Assembly: GCF_000019685.1 (NCBI RefSeq)
Contig: NC_011250.1
Location: 1-40,353 of the forward strand
Reading direction: 5' to 3'
DNA from: Borrelia duttonii Ly
Lineage (GTDB): Bacteria > Spirochaetota > Spirochaetia > Borreliales > Borreliaceae
Length of the DNA stretch: 40,353 bases
Shown here: one piece after another, positions 25,314 through 33,771 of the stretch
How positions within the stretch are numbered: position 1 is the stretch's first letter
Layout of the letters: every line of letters begins with the position of its first letter
Notes under the pieces: model-generated
Databases searched by the model: none
What the model was told of the DNA's origin: nothing
Seen by the model: the letters and a program-made list of their open reading frames with translations, nothing else
Translations under genes and position numbers: made by a program

Positions 25314-25348
25314 TTTTATATGAAATCGAATTTTAAAGGAGATTTAAT

Positions 25349-25971
25349 ATGAAAATAATAATATTCCAAAAACAAATATGCAAGAAACAACAAAAATTAA
25401 TAACAAAAGCACAACAAACAATCAAAAGAGAATAGACTTTTTAAAGAACCTTAAAACGTTGAGAATGGGTTTGAATGGTGTAAACAAAAATCTTAATGGC
25501 TATGGGTATAAGTATCAAGATTTTAATGAAATAGTAAGGGAAGTTAAGAATTTTATTAAGGAACATGATCTAGATATTGATTTTGTACAGTATCCAACTA
25601 CAAAGAGTGTTGATGGTAATTTAGTAGATGTTGTTACAACAACATTTTATAGTCCTTTAAGTGGATATTAACATTCATTTGATACATCAACACATATAAA
25701 AGAATTGAAGTCTTTTGGGATCAAAAGTCAAAATACATGGCCGCAGCTTGTGGGGTCTGCAGCAACTTATTTCAAACGTTATGCACTAGTTGCATATTTG
25801 TCAATAGAAAGTGAAGTTGATATTGATGCTAGTAATTTAGATATTGAACAAAGGAACAATAAAGAACAAATTGAAAATAATATTTCTAATAGTGAAGATA
25901 GTAGTACAGACAAACCATCTATAGATGTAACAAAAGCAAGATCAATAGAAATTAGAGTACAAAATCTTTAA
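25349..25971 (+). pseudogene. ERF-family single-strand annealing recombinase, broken
   Basis: The proper start (AAAGGAGATTTAATATG, 25349) is out of frame by one base; adding one A to the A run after the ATG gives MKNNNIPKTNMQETTKINNK and joins the main frame. The body carries the ERF pattern: FLKNLKTLRMGLNGVNKNLN, GYGYKYQDFNEIVREVKNFI, VDVVTTTFYSPLSGY, then a TAA at 25669-25671, then SFGIKSQNTWPQLVGSAATY, FKRYALVAYLSIESEVDIDA. It ends at 25971, where an inverted integrase fragment starts, so the 3' end is probably truncated. ERF proteins anneal complementary single strands during phage recombination. Three lesions make this copy inactive. Paired with DUF244 by a shared promoter. Confidence 0.8.
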
Positions 25972-26430
25972 ATTGTTTTGAAATTTTATTTATATTTATT
26001 CTATTATCTTTAAATTTATTTTTGTTTTTTGAAATAGATATGTACGTCTTGTGTCTTTGCCTTTAGATATAAAATAAACATGATGTACTCTCATAATAGA
26101 TTTATATTCATTTTCACTAATTACTATTTCTCTGATGCAAATATTACTTCGCTTCTTTGCAACATTTACACGTAAACTATAAAATACCCCATCATTATTG
26201 CTTTTTTCTTGTGATATATCAGCAAGTTTGACATTTTGTATCTCTACTCCTCTACAATCAGTTATTGATAATATGTATACGAACCATCCAGAAATTGGAT
26301 CTATAGCTTGAAGTTTTGTGATGCAGCATTTTACAAGTTTTGTTGTCTTTTCATTCAGATAGAATCTTATAGGAGTGGATTTAGGTTTAGTATTTCTATT
26401 TTTAAGTTTACTTATTAACTAATGATTTTA
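25972..26430 (-). pseudogene. Tyrosine recombinase/integrase fragment
   Basis: Inverted copy of the 5' two-thirds of the integrase at 17437-18100. STPIRFYLNEKTTKLVKCCI, DPISGWFVYILSITDCRGVE (catalytic Arg kept, neighbouring Gly and Arg changed), QEKSNNDGVFYSLRVNVAKK, then GKDTRRTYLFQKT and a frameshift. Similarity ends at about 25972 in CAATTTAAAGA, abutting the ERF pseudogene, so the His-Arg-Tyr half of the active site is gone. This copy keeps the AGCAATAATGATGGGG stretch lost from the left copy. Confidence 0.75.
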
Positions 26431-26782
26431 AAAATTATAAAATGGTTAATTAATATATTAACAAATACTTATAAGTTTAGTCAATTTTTTAGCCCTTTCA
26501 TTGTATGTTAAAAATGGCATGTAGTTTGATTGTAATTAGTAGAAGATATGGTTTAAATATTTTTGGAATAAATATTTAAGATACTTGTTCCTATTTTTTA
26601 CAAATACTTGCTTTTTTGCTTCCTATTTTTTTGATACTCTATTTTAAGCCTAAGACTTTGTGCAATGATAATATCTTTCCTCTATCTTTCTTTTGTTAAC
26701 CTACTTTTTATCATAGGTTAACATAAAGTCAACTTCCTTTACTTTTTATAAACTTTTAATTTATTACTTCCTTACAATAAAA
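26431..26782 (-). repeat. Spacer between mlp and integrase, mirror of 17090-17436
   Basis: No gene. Includes the conserved inverted repeat at 26695-26722 and the mlp 3' flank (TATAAAAAGTAAAGGA). Confidence 0.7.
26695..26722. repeat. Perfect 9-bp inverted repeat GTTAACCTA/TAGGTTAAC (mirror copy)
   Basis: GTTAACCTA at 26695-26703 and TAGGTTAAC at 26714-26722; arms identical to 17121-17148 although the loop differs by a base. Confidence 0.6.
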
Positions 26783-27364
26783 TCAAAATTTATCTTTGAG
26801 ACCTGAAATATCAAGTGTTTTAAATGTTATAAAAATTTCTTCAGGATCGCTATGAGCGAGAAATATGTCCCTTAAATTTTGCACAAAGAATAAATCTATC
26901 TGGTTTTCTTTAGTTCCATATTGTTTCTTTGTATCTTGACATGAAAGATTTATGCCACAATCAATGCCATCGCTTATATATTTAATTAAAGTTTTTTCAG
27001 ATGCATTTTTTGATCTTCTTTTCTCTAGCCAATTATAAGCTTCAGTCCAATCTTTATCTAGTTCTTTCTTTTTATCGGGATTCTTTTCAATCCAAGAAAT
27101 CAATTTATCATAGTTTTCTACGTACGTTTGTATTTCGTCAAAATCTTTTCTTATGTCTTTACCGCTTTTATGTTTTTTGATTGCTTCTCTTGCTAATTCT
27201 GCATATTTGTTAAATCTATGAATAATGGTATTGAAATTCTTAGTTTTATATGTTTGTTGTGAGTTTGTAGTTAGTGCTAAACCTTTTCCTTCGTGTACTT
27301 TATCTGCACAAGAATAAATTAGTATTAGACTATAAATTAGTATGTGTTTTAGATATTTATACAT
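26783..27364 (-). CDS. mlp: Mlp family lipoprotein
   Basis: A 193-residue Mlp, intact. Start at 27364 after ACAAGGAGAATATTAT. Signal peptide YLKHILIYSLILIYSC (Cys18). Polar linker, then the Mlp domain KLISWIEKNPDKKKELDKDW, EAYNWLEKRRSKNASEKTLI, KYISDGIDCGINLSCQDTKK with conserved Cys residues, NQIDLFFVQNLRDIFLAHSD. The 5' end and upstream region match the Mlp at 18681, while the 3' flank switches to the sequence that follows the large Mlp at 17083; it is therefore recombinant relative to the left arm. Surface lipoprotein of unknown role. Confidence 0.82.
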   Translation of the reverse strand: MYKYLKHILIYSLILIYSCADKVHEGKGLALTTNSQQTYKTKNFNTIIHRFNKYAELAREAIKKHKSGKDIRKDFDEIQTYVENYDKLISWIEKNPDKKKELDKDWTEAYNWLEKRRSKNASEKTLIKYISDGIDCGINLSCQDTKKQYGTKENQIDLFFVQNLRDIFLAHSDPEEIFITFKTLDISGLKDKF

Positions 27365-27453
27365 ATAATATTCTCCTTGTTTTTAAGTATACTATTAGTT
27401 ATTTTGGTTTGTATAGAAATTTTAAAAAAAAAGATTTGCTTTTAATTTTATCT

Positions 27454-27545
27454 TTATTCTTCTATTTCACAATTACTTGATGCTTGATCTTTAAATTGTT
27501 CTAAATTATCACTATTACTTTCAAAATAACCTTTTAAACTTTGAA
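27454..27545 (-). pseudogene. 3' remnant of unidentified gene upstream of mlp
   Basis: Encodes LKGYFESNSDNLEQFKDQAS, then SNCEIEE and a stop at 27454. Counterpart of 18400-18545; the left copy has a one-base shift. No upstream coding region or start remains. Confidence 0.45.
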
Positions 27546-27616
27546 AGTTTAATGTTTTGTTATAAAGTTTATGTTAACTAAAATTAATTTTTGTTAAATT
27601 ATAAGGTTGAAGAGAT

Positions 27617-28156
27617 ATGAATAAAGTAAAAAGAGCATATGAAGATTATGCCATGTATTTTGAAGAATGTCGATTAAATGATGCTGAAATAGCGAAAGAG
27701 CTTTGTGTTTCACGAGCTAATGTAAGTAAAATGAGACAAAAATGGGAAAGTAGTAAAGATAATCAGCAAGAGTTTTATAGTGATAATAAAGTAACCATTT
27801 GTAAAACTACTCTTAATAGTATCTTAGATTGAGTACTTGAAACCAATGCCAAAGCACGTGAGCTTAGAAGTCAATTTAGTATAACGAAAAGTCAACTTGG
27901 ACTTAAGTTTATGAAGGCATTTAATAATTATTTAGAATTAGAACTTGAGGATTGTATAGAAGAAATAAATCTATTGGAGAGAGAGATTAAAATGATTCAA
28001 AATAAAGGAAATAGTAGAGAACTTCAAGATAAGAAGATTAAGCTTAAAGATTTGAAACGTGAGAAAGAAGATAAAACAATGAAATTATGTTATGAAACAA
28101 TGAAGAAACTCAAAATTGCAGACTTAGATGAGAGTAGATTTAAGTTTGGAGGATAA
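27617..28156 (+). pseudogene. DUF603 protein with one nonsense codon
   Basis: ATG at 27617 (GAAGAG upstream). Helix-turn-helix LNDAEIAKELCVSRANVSKM then RQKWESSKDNQQEFYS, to a TGA at 27830-27832 where the left copy has a Gln codon. The same frame runs on through VLETNAKARELRSQFSITKS and the coiled coil (EEINLLEREIKMIQNKG) to GG at 28156. Only this one stop separates it from an intact 179-residue protein. Four bases before the terminase start, so the two genes were coupled. Likely small-terminase-like DNA-binding subunit by context. Confidence 0.78.
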
Positions 28157-28160
28157 GTAA

Positions 28161-29087
28161 ATGGATATATATAGTAGTAGTATTTTTAAGTATATGCAAA
28201 GGGAATATAAGCGTGAATTTGGGATTGATATTGCGTCTTTTATTAAACCAAAACCAGTATTTGTTGATTTTAAAAGCTTTGAAAACAGGTTCTTAACTAA
28301 AAAACAACGTAAAGTGTTAAGTGCTATTGAAAAGAATAATCAAAACAAAGTTATTTTATCAGGTGGAATTTCAAGTGGTAAAACATTTTTGGCTTGTTAT
28401 TTATTCTTAAAAACTTTACTTAAAAATAGGCATCTTTATAGTCAAGATACCAATAATTTTATATTAGGCAACTCACAGAAAGCATTAGAAATTAATGTTA
28501 CAGGCCAGTTTAAAAATCTTGCTAATATGCTTAAAATACCTTTTGTTCCCAAATATTCAAATACGTCATATTTTGAAATCAATTCTTTAAGGGTTAATTT
28601 ATATGGTGGAGATAATACTTCTCTTTGTGTTTTAGAGAAGGTGTCGGATAAGTATTATGCATTTATATTTCAAGATTAAAAACCAGCTGTTGATCCATAT
28701 GTTATGAATACAATAAAGGTAATAATGGAGAATTTAAATGTTAATACACTTTATATTGAGGATAGAGATGATGTTAAAGGAGCTGGGGCTTTTGCATGTG
28801 AATATGTTAGACTTCGAGATAATATGGAAAATTACTTTAGAATTGCACCAACAAGACCTAAAACAGATAAATACGCAAGAATTGTTTCTTTATTAACACC
28901 ATTTACTTATAACAAGATGCATTTATTAGATTATAGTAGTAGTTCTGTATTTAGTGATATTTATTCATATAATGGAAATGGCAAAGTTCATGATGATGCT
29001 CTTGATGCATTATCAGCAGCATATTTAATTTTGTCTTTAAATTATCGTGATAGAAGTCGACATTTTACTAAATTTACTTTCATTTAG
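28161..29087 (+). pseudogene. PBSX-type phage terminase large subunit, internally deleted
   Basis: ATG at 28161 after TTTGGAGGATAAGTAA. N-terminus and Walker A (ILSGGISSGKTFLACYLF) are intact. At VNLYGGD the sequence jumps to NTSLCVLEKVSDKYYAFIFQ: 426 bases (142 codons, in frame) present in the left copy are missing, between two GGTGG(A/G)GATAA repeats. This removes Walker B, the DTNPD motif and the first nuclease Asp. A TAA at 28677-28679 (GAGCAA in the left copy) then interrupts the same frame, which continues through YIEDRDDVKGAGAFACEYVR and the HDDALDALSAAY motif to 29087. Inactive. Confidence 0.85.
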
Positions 29088-29128
29088 CTTATAAATTATT
29101 GTATAATAATTACATAAGGAGATTCTTT

Positions 29129-29656
29129 ATGGAGTATATGCAAATGGAACCTGTAATTACTAGACAGATGGTACTAAATGAGCTTGTAAAAGCGGGTATT
29201 AATAGAGAGATTGCAGATGATTTGTCTTATAGATATTATAAAAATGAGCTTACTACTAAAGATCTTCAATATTTAGAAAGTAATTTTAACCTTAAACTGG
29301 AAATATTAGAGCGTGGTTTAAAGGCTGAGATTAGAGAACTTGATACTAAGATTGATACCGTAGAGAATAATTTAAATATTAAGATAGATATTAAATTTAC
29401 AGAACTTGATAACAAAATAGATACTGTTGAAAATAACCTAAAATCAGATATTAAAGACCTTGATACTAAAATAGATGCTAAATTTACGGAGCTTGATAAT
29501 AAGATAGGTATTGTTAGGAAAGATATTGAATTGAATAAAGTGGAACTTAATAGTAAATTAAAATTACATGCTTGGATGTTTGGGACTATTATTACCATTA
29601 ATGTAGGAATATTTATAGCATTAATATCTATGCTATATGCATTGTTTATAAAGTAA
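29129..29656 (+). CDS. bdr: Bdr repeat-motif protein
   Basis: A 175-residue Bdr; start at 29129 after AAGGAGATTCTTT. Conserved N-terminus (MEPVITRQMVLNELVKAGIN), repeats LDTKIDTVENN, KIDIKFTELDNKIDTVENN, DLDTKIDAKFTELDNKI, and C-terminal membrane segment (FGTIITINVGIFIALISMLY). Longer and more diverged in the repeat region than the left copy, with the two ends nearly identical. Inner-membrane protein of unknown role. Confidence 0.9.
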   Translation: MEYMQMEPVITRQMVLNELVKAGINREIADDLSYRYYKNELTTKDLQYLESNFNLKLEILERGLKAEIRELDTKIDTVENNLNIKIDIKFTELDNKIDTVENNLKSDIKDLDTKIDAKFTELDNKIGIVRKDIELNKVELNSKLKLHAWMFGTIITINVGIFIALISMLYALFIK

Positions 29657-29946
29657 ATTTAAATAAGTAAATATTTCTTCTATATAAAGAATAGGTTTAA
29701 TTTTTTTTGCAATTTTTATAATTTTTGCTATTTCTTTAGCAAGAATAAAAAATTGATCTATAGTTATTTTTTGTATATTGAATAAGGTTAAATAAGGTTA
29801 AATAAGGTTAAATAAGGTTAAATAAGGTTAAATAAGGTTGATAGGTTGGAGGTAAAATTAGACACAATTCTAAAATCAATCTAATTAATAGGTGAATTAG
29901 TATATATTGAAATATAGTTAAGTTATTATGTAAAAATTTTGGCAAA
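29657..29946. other. Spacer, mirror of 12113-12349
   Basis: No gene. Contains the decamer array at 29781-29840. Confidence 0.5.
29781..29840. repeat. Six tandem decamers AATAAGGTTA
   Basis: Six head-to-tail copies, the last ending in G. The mirror spacer at 12218-12237 has two. Not a CRISPR; unit too short and no spacers. Confidence 0.92.
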
Positions 29947-29971
29947 GGGAGCAATGAAGCTCTCTTTTTTA
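29947..29971 (+). terminator. Terminator before first right cassette
   Basis: GGGAGC (29947-29952) pairs with GCTCTC (29959-29964), followed by six T. Confidence 0.75.
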
Positions 29972-29992
29972 TTTGCGGTATTGTATATGTTG

Positions 29993-30009
29993 TATGAATA
30001 ATATTCATA
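29993..30009. repeat. Palindrome TATGAAT/ATTCATA (mirror copy)
   Basis: TATGAAT, AAT, ATTCATA, about 80 bases upstream of the first right Vlp start. Confidence 0.4.
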
Positions 30010-30090
30010 TAAATCATCATTTATTGACTTTTTTGTTTGTTTTCTAAGAAAAGCTATGAAAGAAAGCTAAAAAAACAAGGAGGCAAGAAA

Positions 30091-31173
30091 ATGAAAGAAG
30101 GGAAAATAAAAGGGGAAATGAAAGAGATGAGAGAAATAGAGAGAGAAAGGAGAGTGGAGAAGATGAGAGTGAGAAGAGTAAAAGGGATAGTGATGGTGAT
30201 GATAATAGTGATGGGATGTAATAGTGGTGGTAAGGATCCAGAGAAAGTGTTTTTGAGTGAGATGGTAAATTTAGGGAAAGGATTTTTGGAAGTATTTGTG
30301 AGTTTTGGGGATATGATTACAGGGACGTTGGGGATAAAAGCGGAAACAAAAAAATCGGATGTTGGGGTTTATTTTACTAAAATTTCAGAGACAATGAAAG
30401 CAACAAAAGCAAAATTAAATAAAATTTTGGAACAGAATGGACATTATGAAAAAGTAAAAGAAAAGGTTGATGAATTTATCACAACAATTGATAAGATTGA
30501 GGCAGGAGCAAAAGAAGCATCTGGGGGTGCTAGTGGTAGTGATGCTATAGGTAATGCTGTTAAAGACCAGGCTGCTGTTTCTGCTGACAAAGATGTAGTA
30601 AATGTTCTTGTAAAAGGAATAAAAGGAATTGTTGGAGCAGTATTAAAAGAAAATGAAGGCAATGCTATTGCTACAAAGACTGATGGGGAACAACAAAAAT
30701 CAATTGGTGGGTTATTTAGTGGGAATAAAGATGATGGGACAGATGCTGTAGCAGCTGCAGCAAGTGCAACGATAGGAGCAGTAAGTGGGACTGATATTCT
30801 TCAGGCTATTTTTAAGTCTGATGAGGTGATTGATGCTGAGGTTAAGATTGATCAAGTAAAAAATGCTGCTGAGATTGCTGCTGCTAAACAGGATAATGCC
30901 AAGAAGGAAATTACAGTAGATTCAGCAAAGAAAGATGCAGTAATAGCAGCAGGGATAGCATTAAGAGGAATGGCAAAAGGAGGCAAATTTGCGGCTAAAA
31001 ATGAAGACAAATCAGTACAAGCAGTAAATGGAGTAGTAGCAAGTGCAGTAAATAAGGTGTTAAGTACCTTGGTAATAGCGATAAGGAATAGAGTGGATTT
31101 AGGATTAAAAGAGATAAATAAGGTATTGGGAGAGATTAAGCAAGTAGAAGGTTCTGAGGTTAAGTCTAATTAG
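30091..31173 (+). CDS. Variable large protein (Vlp, class B), silent cassette
   Basis: A 360-residue Vlp, the only fully intact class B copy. Start at 30091 after AAGGAGGCAAGAAA; translation gives an unusually long basic N-region (MKEGKIKGEMKEMREIERER) before the hydrophobic core VMVMIIVMGC, with Cys43 lipidated. An internal Met25 start is possible. Body: DPEKVFLSEMVNLGKGFLEV, GDMITGTLGIKAETKKSDVG, KVDEFITTIDKIEAGAKEAS, VKGIKGIVGAVLKENEGNAI, IGAVSGTDILQAIFKS, KDAVIAAGIALRGMAKGGKF, ending DLGLKEINKVLGEIKQVEGS. Likely donor cassette; bordered by GAGAGC terminators on both sides. Confidence 0.87.
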   Translation: MKEGKIKGEMKEMREIERERRVEKMRVRRVKGIVMVMIIVMGCNSGGKDPEKVFLSEMVNLGKGFLEVFVSFGDMITGTLGIKAETKKSDVGVYFTKISETMKATKAKLNKILEQNGHYEKVKEKVDEFITTIDKIEAGAKEASGGASGSDAIGNAVKDQAAVSADKDVVNVLVKGIKGIVGAVLKENEGNAIATKTDGEQQKSIGGLFSGNKDDGTDAVAAAASATIGAVSGTDILQAIFKSDEVIDAEVKIDQVKNAAEIAAAKQDNAKKEITVDSAKKDAVIAAGIALRGMAKGGKFAAKNEDKSVQAVNGVVASAVNKVLSTLVIAIRNRVDLGLKEINKVLGEIKQVEGSEVKSN

Positions 31174-31238
31174 TAGGTGAATTAGTATATATTGAATATA
31201 GTTGAAATTATTGGATAAGAGTATATTGATAAAGGAAA

Positions 31239-31265
31239 GGGAGCAAAAGAGCTCTCTTTTTTTAT
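31239..31265 (+). terminator. Terminator of class B Vlp gene (GAGAGC type)
   Basis: GGGAGC (31239-31244) pairs with GCTCTC (31251-31256), followed by a run of seven T. Confidence 0.82.
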
Positions 31266-31375
31266 TTGCAGTATTGTATATAGTTTGATGAATTGTGTTT
31301 CATATAAACATCTTTGTTTCTTCTACTCCTTTAAAGATAAGCTAGAAAAAAATAAAAAATAAGGAGGCTAGAAGA

Positions 31376-32389
31376 ATGAAGAAAGAGAAAAAAGGAGAGG
31401 GGAAAGTAAGAGTAGTGATATTAATGGTGATGATGATGGTGATGATGGGATGTAATAGTGGTGTGGTGGAAGCAGAGCAAGGAAAGAATAAGTTTTTGCA
31501 ATCTTTAGTTAATGTAAGTAATGAATTTTTGAATGTTTTCACTTCATTTGGGGATATGGTGGGGAGTGTATTGGGGTTGAATGTTAATTCAAAGAAGTCA
31601 GATGTAGGGAATTACTTTAAGACGGTTCAAGATACTGTACAAGGGATAAAGGATGGGCTTAATAAAATTGTTAGCGAAATGAAGGAAGAAAAGAATCCTA
31701 ATGCTGAGGCTACTGAGAGTGCGGTAAAAAAATTGTTAAGTGAAACACTAGATAAGATAATTGGTGGAGCAAAGGCTGCAAGTGAGGCGATAGGAGATGC
31801 TAGTGAACTAATTGGAAATGTAGCAGCTGATAATGCTGGAGGTACTGCTGGTGATGTTACTAAGTTAGTAGAAGGAGTTAAAAATATAGTAGAAGTGGTA
31901 CTAAAAGAGGGGAAACATGATGCTGGGGATGATAAGAAGGCTAGTGATGGTTCTACTGCAAGAGGTGCTGCTGCTGATGGTGAGGCAGGAAAATTGTTTG
32001 ATACTGCTAATGCAGGTACTGCGGAAAATGCAAAGAAGTCAGCAACAGATGCAGCTAAAGCTGTTGGATCGGTAAGTGGTGCTGACATATTACAAGCTAT
32101 AGTTAAAAAAGGTGATCCTAAGTTAGCTAGTGCTAAAGATGGAACTATAGCAGGAGCAATAGCGTTAAGAGGAATTGCAAAAGATGGTAAATTTGCTGGT
32201 CCTAGTGCAGCTGCTGCTGAATATAATATTGGAGTAAAAAATACGGTTGTAAGTGCAGTTAATAAAGCACTAAATACACTAACTATAGCAATAAGAAAAA
32301 CAGTAGATAAAGGACTAAAAACTGTGAAGGAATCTATGAAACTTAATACTGAAATTGAAAAGACTGTAGTTGGTCCTGATAAGAAATAA
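31376..32389 (+). CDS. Variable large protein (Vlp, class C), silent cassette
   Basis: A 337-residue class C Vlp, intact. ATG at 31376 follows AAGGAGGCTAGAAGA. Met-rich signal peptide [12 protein letters not shown] with Cys26. Body [105 protein letters not shown], and [20 protein letters not shown]. Its tail ([14 protein letters not shown]) and its terminator differ from the other class C copies, pointing to a recombined 3' end. Confidence 0.87.
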   Translation: MKKEKKGEGKVRVVILMVMMMVMMGCNSGVVEAEQGKNKFLQSLVNVSNEFLNVFTSFGDMVGSVLGLNVNSKKSDVGNYFKTVQDTVQGIKDGLNKIVSEMKEEKNPNAEATESAVKKLLSETLDKIIGGAKAASEAIGDASELIGNVAADNAGGTAGDVTKLVEGVKNIVEVVLKEGKHDAGDDKKASDGSTARGAAADGEAGKLFDTANAGTAENAKKSATDAAKAVGSVSGADILQAIVKKGDPKLASAKDGTIAGAIALRGIAKDGKFAGPSAAAAEYNIGVKNTVVSAVNKALNTLTIAIRKTVDKGLKTVKESMKLNTEIEKTVVGPDKK

Positions 32390-32440
32390 TCTTAAATAAA
32401 ACCAGTAAAATAAAATTAATACATAAATAATAAAATTATA

Positions 32441-32479
32441 AAAAAAAGATGCTTTCTTGCTAAAAGAGCATCTTTTTTA
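32441..32479 (+). terminator. Terminator of class C Vlp gene (GATGC type)
   Basis: AAAAAAGATGCT pairs with AGCATCTTTTTT. Not the GATACT stem of the other class C genes. Confidence 0.8.
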
Positions 32480-32725
32480 GATAAGATTACGAAATAAATA
32501 CTAAAAAGTCATTTAAAGGAAACACTTTTCTTGTTCTTTGTTAGGCAAATAGGGAATATATTTTTCTTTTTAATAATAGAAACAATTAATGCATGATTTA
32601 AGGCAATTAAAAAAAACAATAAAAATTAATCCTGGAGATATTTCTGTAACTACTGAATTTGTTCTTACTTCTCAATAAATAATTAAGTGATATAGACAAA
32701 AGAAAAACATTTTTCTATTTATAAC
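32480..32725. other. Spacer without recognisable gene
   Basis: Only a 29-codon open frame at 32589-32678 without a ribosome-binding site is seen. The following vsp cassette has lost its leader here. Confidence 0.4.
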
Positions 32726-33331
32726 AGGATAGTAGTAATGATGGGATGTAATAGTGGGGGAGTAAGTGGAGAAGGGACAGGAGAAGAAGGGAAAGGAAGG
32801 AAGGGAGATGGGAGTGTAATAGATTTAAAGGGAGTAAGTAAAAGGATAAAGGATGCGGTGGAGTTTGCAGGGAAAGTAAAGGAAGTGCATGTTTTAGTTA
32901 AGTCGGTTGACGAGTTGGCTAAAGCTATAGGCAAAAAGATTGATGCTAATGGTAGTCTTGCTGATGAAGCTGGTCAAAATGGATCGTTAATTGCAGGAGT
33001 GCATAGTGTGATATCTGCTGTAAACACTAAGTTAAAAGGATTAGAAACAACAGATAACATTTCTGATGAATTGAAAGGAAAGATTGTTGCTGTTGAAACA
33101 GAAGGTAAGGCATTCTTGGATAAGTTGAAAAGTGGTAATGCTGAACTTGGTAAAAAAGATGCTTCTGATGATGATACAAAGAAAGCTATAGATAGAATTG
33201 GCAAAACGGATGGTGATAAAGGAGTTGCTGAATTGATTAAGCTTAATACGGCAATAGATGCATTGTTAAAGCTTTCTACAGATGCAATAGAAGCATTAAT
33301 AGGAGAACTTACAGTTAAGCCTGCTGTGTAA
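32726..33331 (+). pseudogene. Vsp (OspC-like) cassette with truncated leader
   Basis: Body complete, leader cut: similarity begins only nine codons before the lipobox ([11 protein letters not shown]), with ATGs at 32738 and 32741 but no ribosome-binding site and almost no signal peptide. Then GVSGEGTGEEGKGRKGDGSV, the Vsp domain DLKGVSKRIKDAVEFAGKVK, EVHVLVKSVDELAKAIGKKI, NGSLIAGVHSVISAVNTKLK, AELGKKDASDDDTKKAIDRI, KLNTAIDALLKLSTDAIEAL. About 198 residues from the first Met. Vsp proteins are dimeric OspC-fold surface lipoproteins alternating with Vlps. The link GVSGEGTGEEG comes from the Vlp-type leader. Usable as a donor, not expressible here. Confidence 0.8.
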
Positions 33332-33405
33332 AATAACTTAATATATAAATACCAAAATATTCAAGAATAATAACTTGAATAAAATAAATAAAGTTAATAG
33401 AGATA

Positions 33406-33446
33406 AAAAGATATTGGGAGTAATTTCTTGGTATCTTTTATTTTAT
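33406..33446 (+). terminator. Terminator of vsp cassette (GATAC type)
   Basis: AAAAGATATT pairs with GGTATCTTTT with G-U pairs, followed by TTTTA. This vsp carries the class C type of stem. Confidence 0.65.
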
Positions 33447-33553
33447 AGTGTGTTAAATAGAAATATATTGCTTTATATGATTAATTTTATTATTTTTGGT
33501 TTTATTAAAATGTTCTAGTTAAAAATATTCAGTTTATTGTATAAAATTGTACA
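33406..33553 (+). repeat. Conserved 3' flank of vsp/class C cassettes (candidate DHS)
   Basis: Terminator GATATTGGGAG..GGTATCTTTTATTTTA, then TAGTGTGTTAAATAGAAATA, TTGCTTTATATGATTAATTT, AAAATGTTCT and ATATTCAGTTTATTGTATAA ending TTGTACAA. Shared with 34870-35042 and the - strand flanks at 1530-1690 and 7880-8060. Confidence 0.55.
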
Positions 33554-33771
33554 AATAAATTTCATACTATAAAAAATAGGTCTTAACTTTATTATTTTCA
33601 AATTTGTAATAGATGATAATAAAATCAATGTTCAATTTTTATATAGATATTTTTATGAATTGTTATTTATTCGTTCATTGGTTATTTGTCTTATTTTGTT
33701 TTGAGTGTCTTACTAGTATTTGAAGATAAGCTAAATAAAAAAAATAAAAAATAGGAGGCTAAGAAGGGAAT

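Larger units (their letters stand above)
27560..30075 (+). repeat. Right arm of large inverted duplication (mirror 11980-14750)
   Basis: DUF603, terminase and Bdr genes plus the following spacer and terminator, as in the left arm but reading rightward. Lesions differ from the left arm. Confidence 0.85.

Noticed and set aside
30091-31173. Active vmp expression site
   Set aside because: No strong promoter is seen upstream of any cassette, and a terminator stands just before this one, so it is more likely silent.
32589-32678. 29-codon open frame between cassettes
   Set aside because: Too short, no ribosome-binding site, no relatives in the window.
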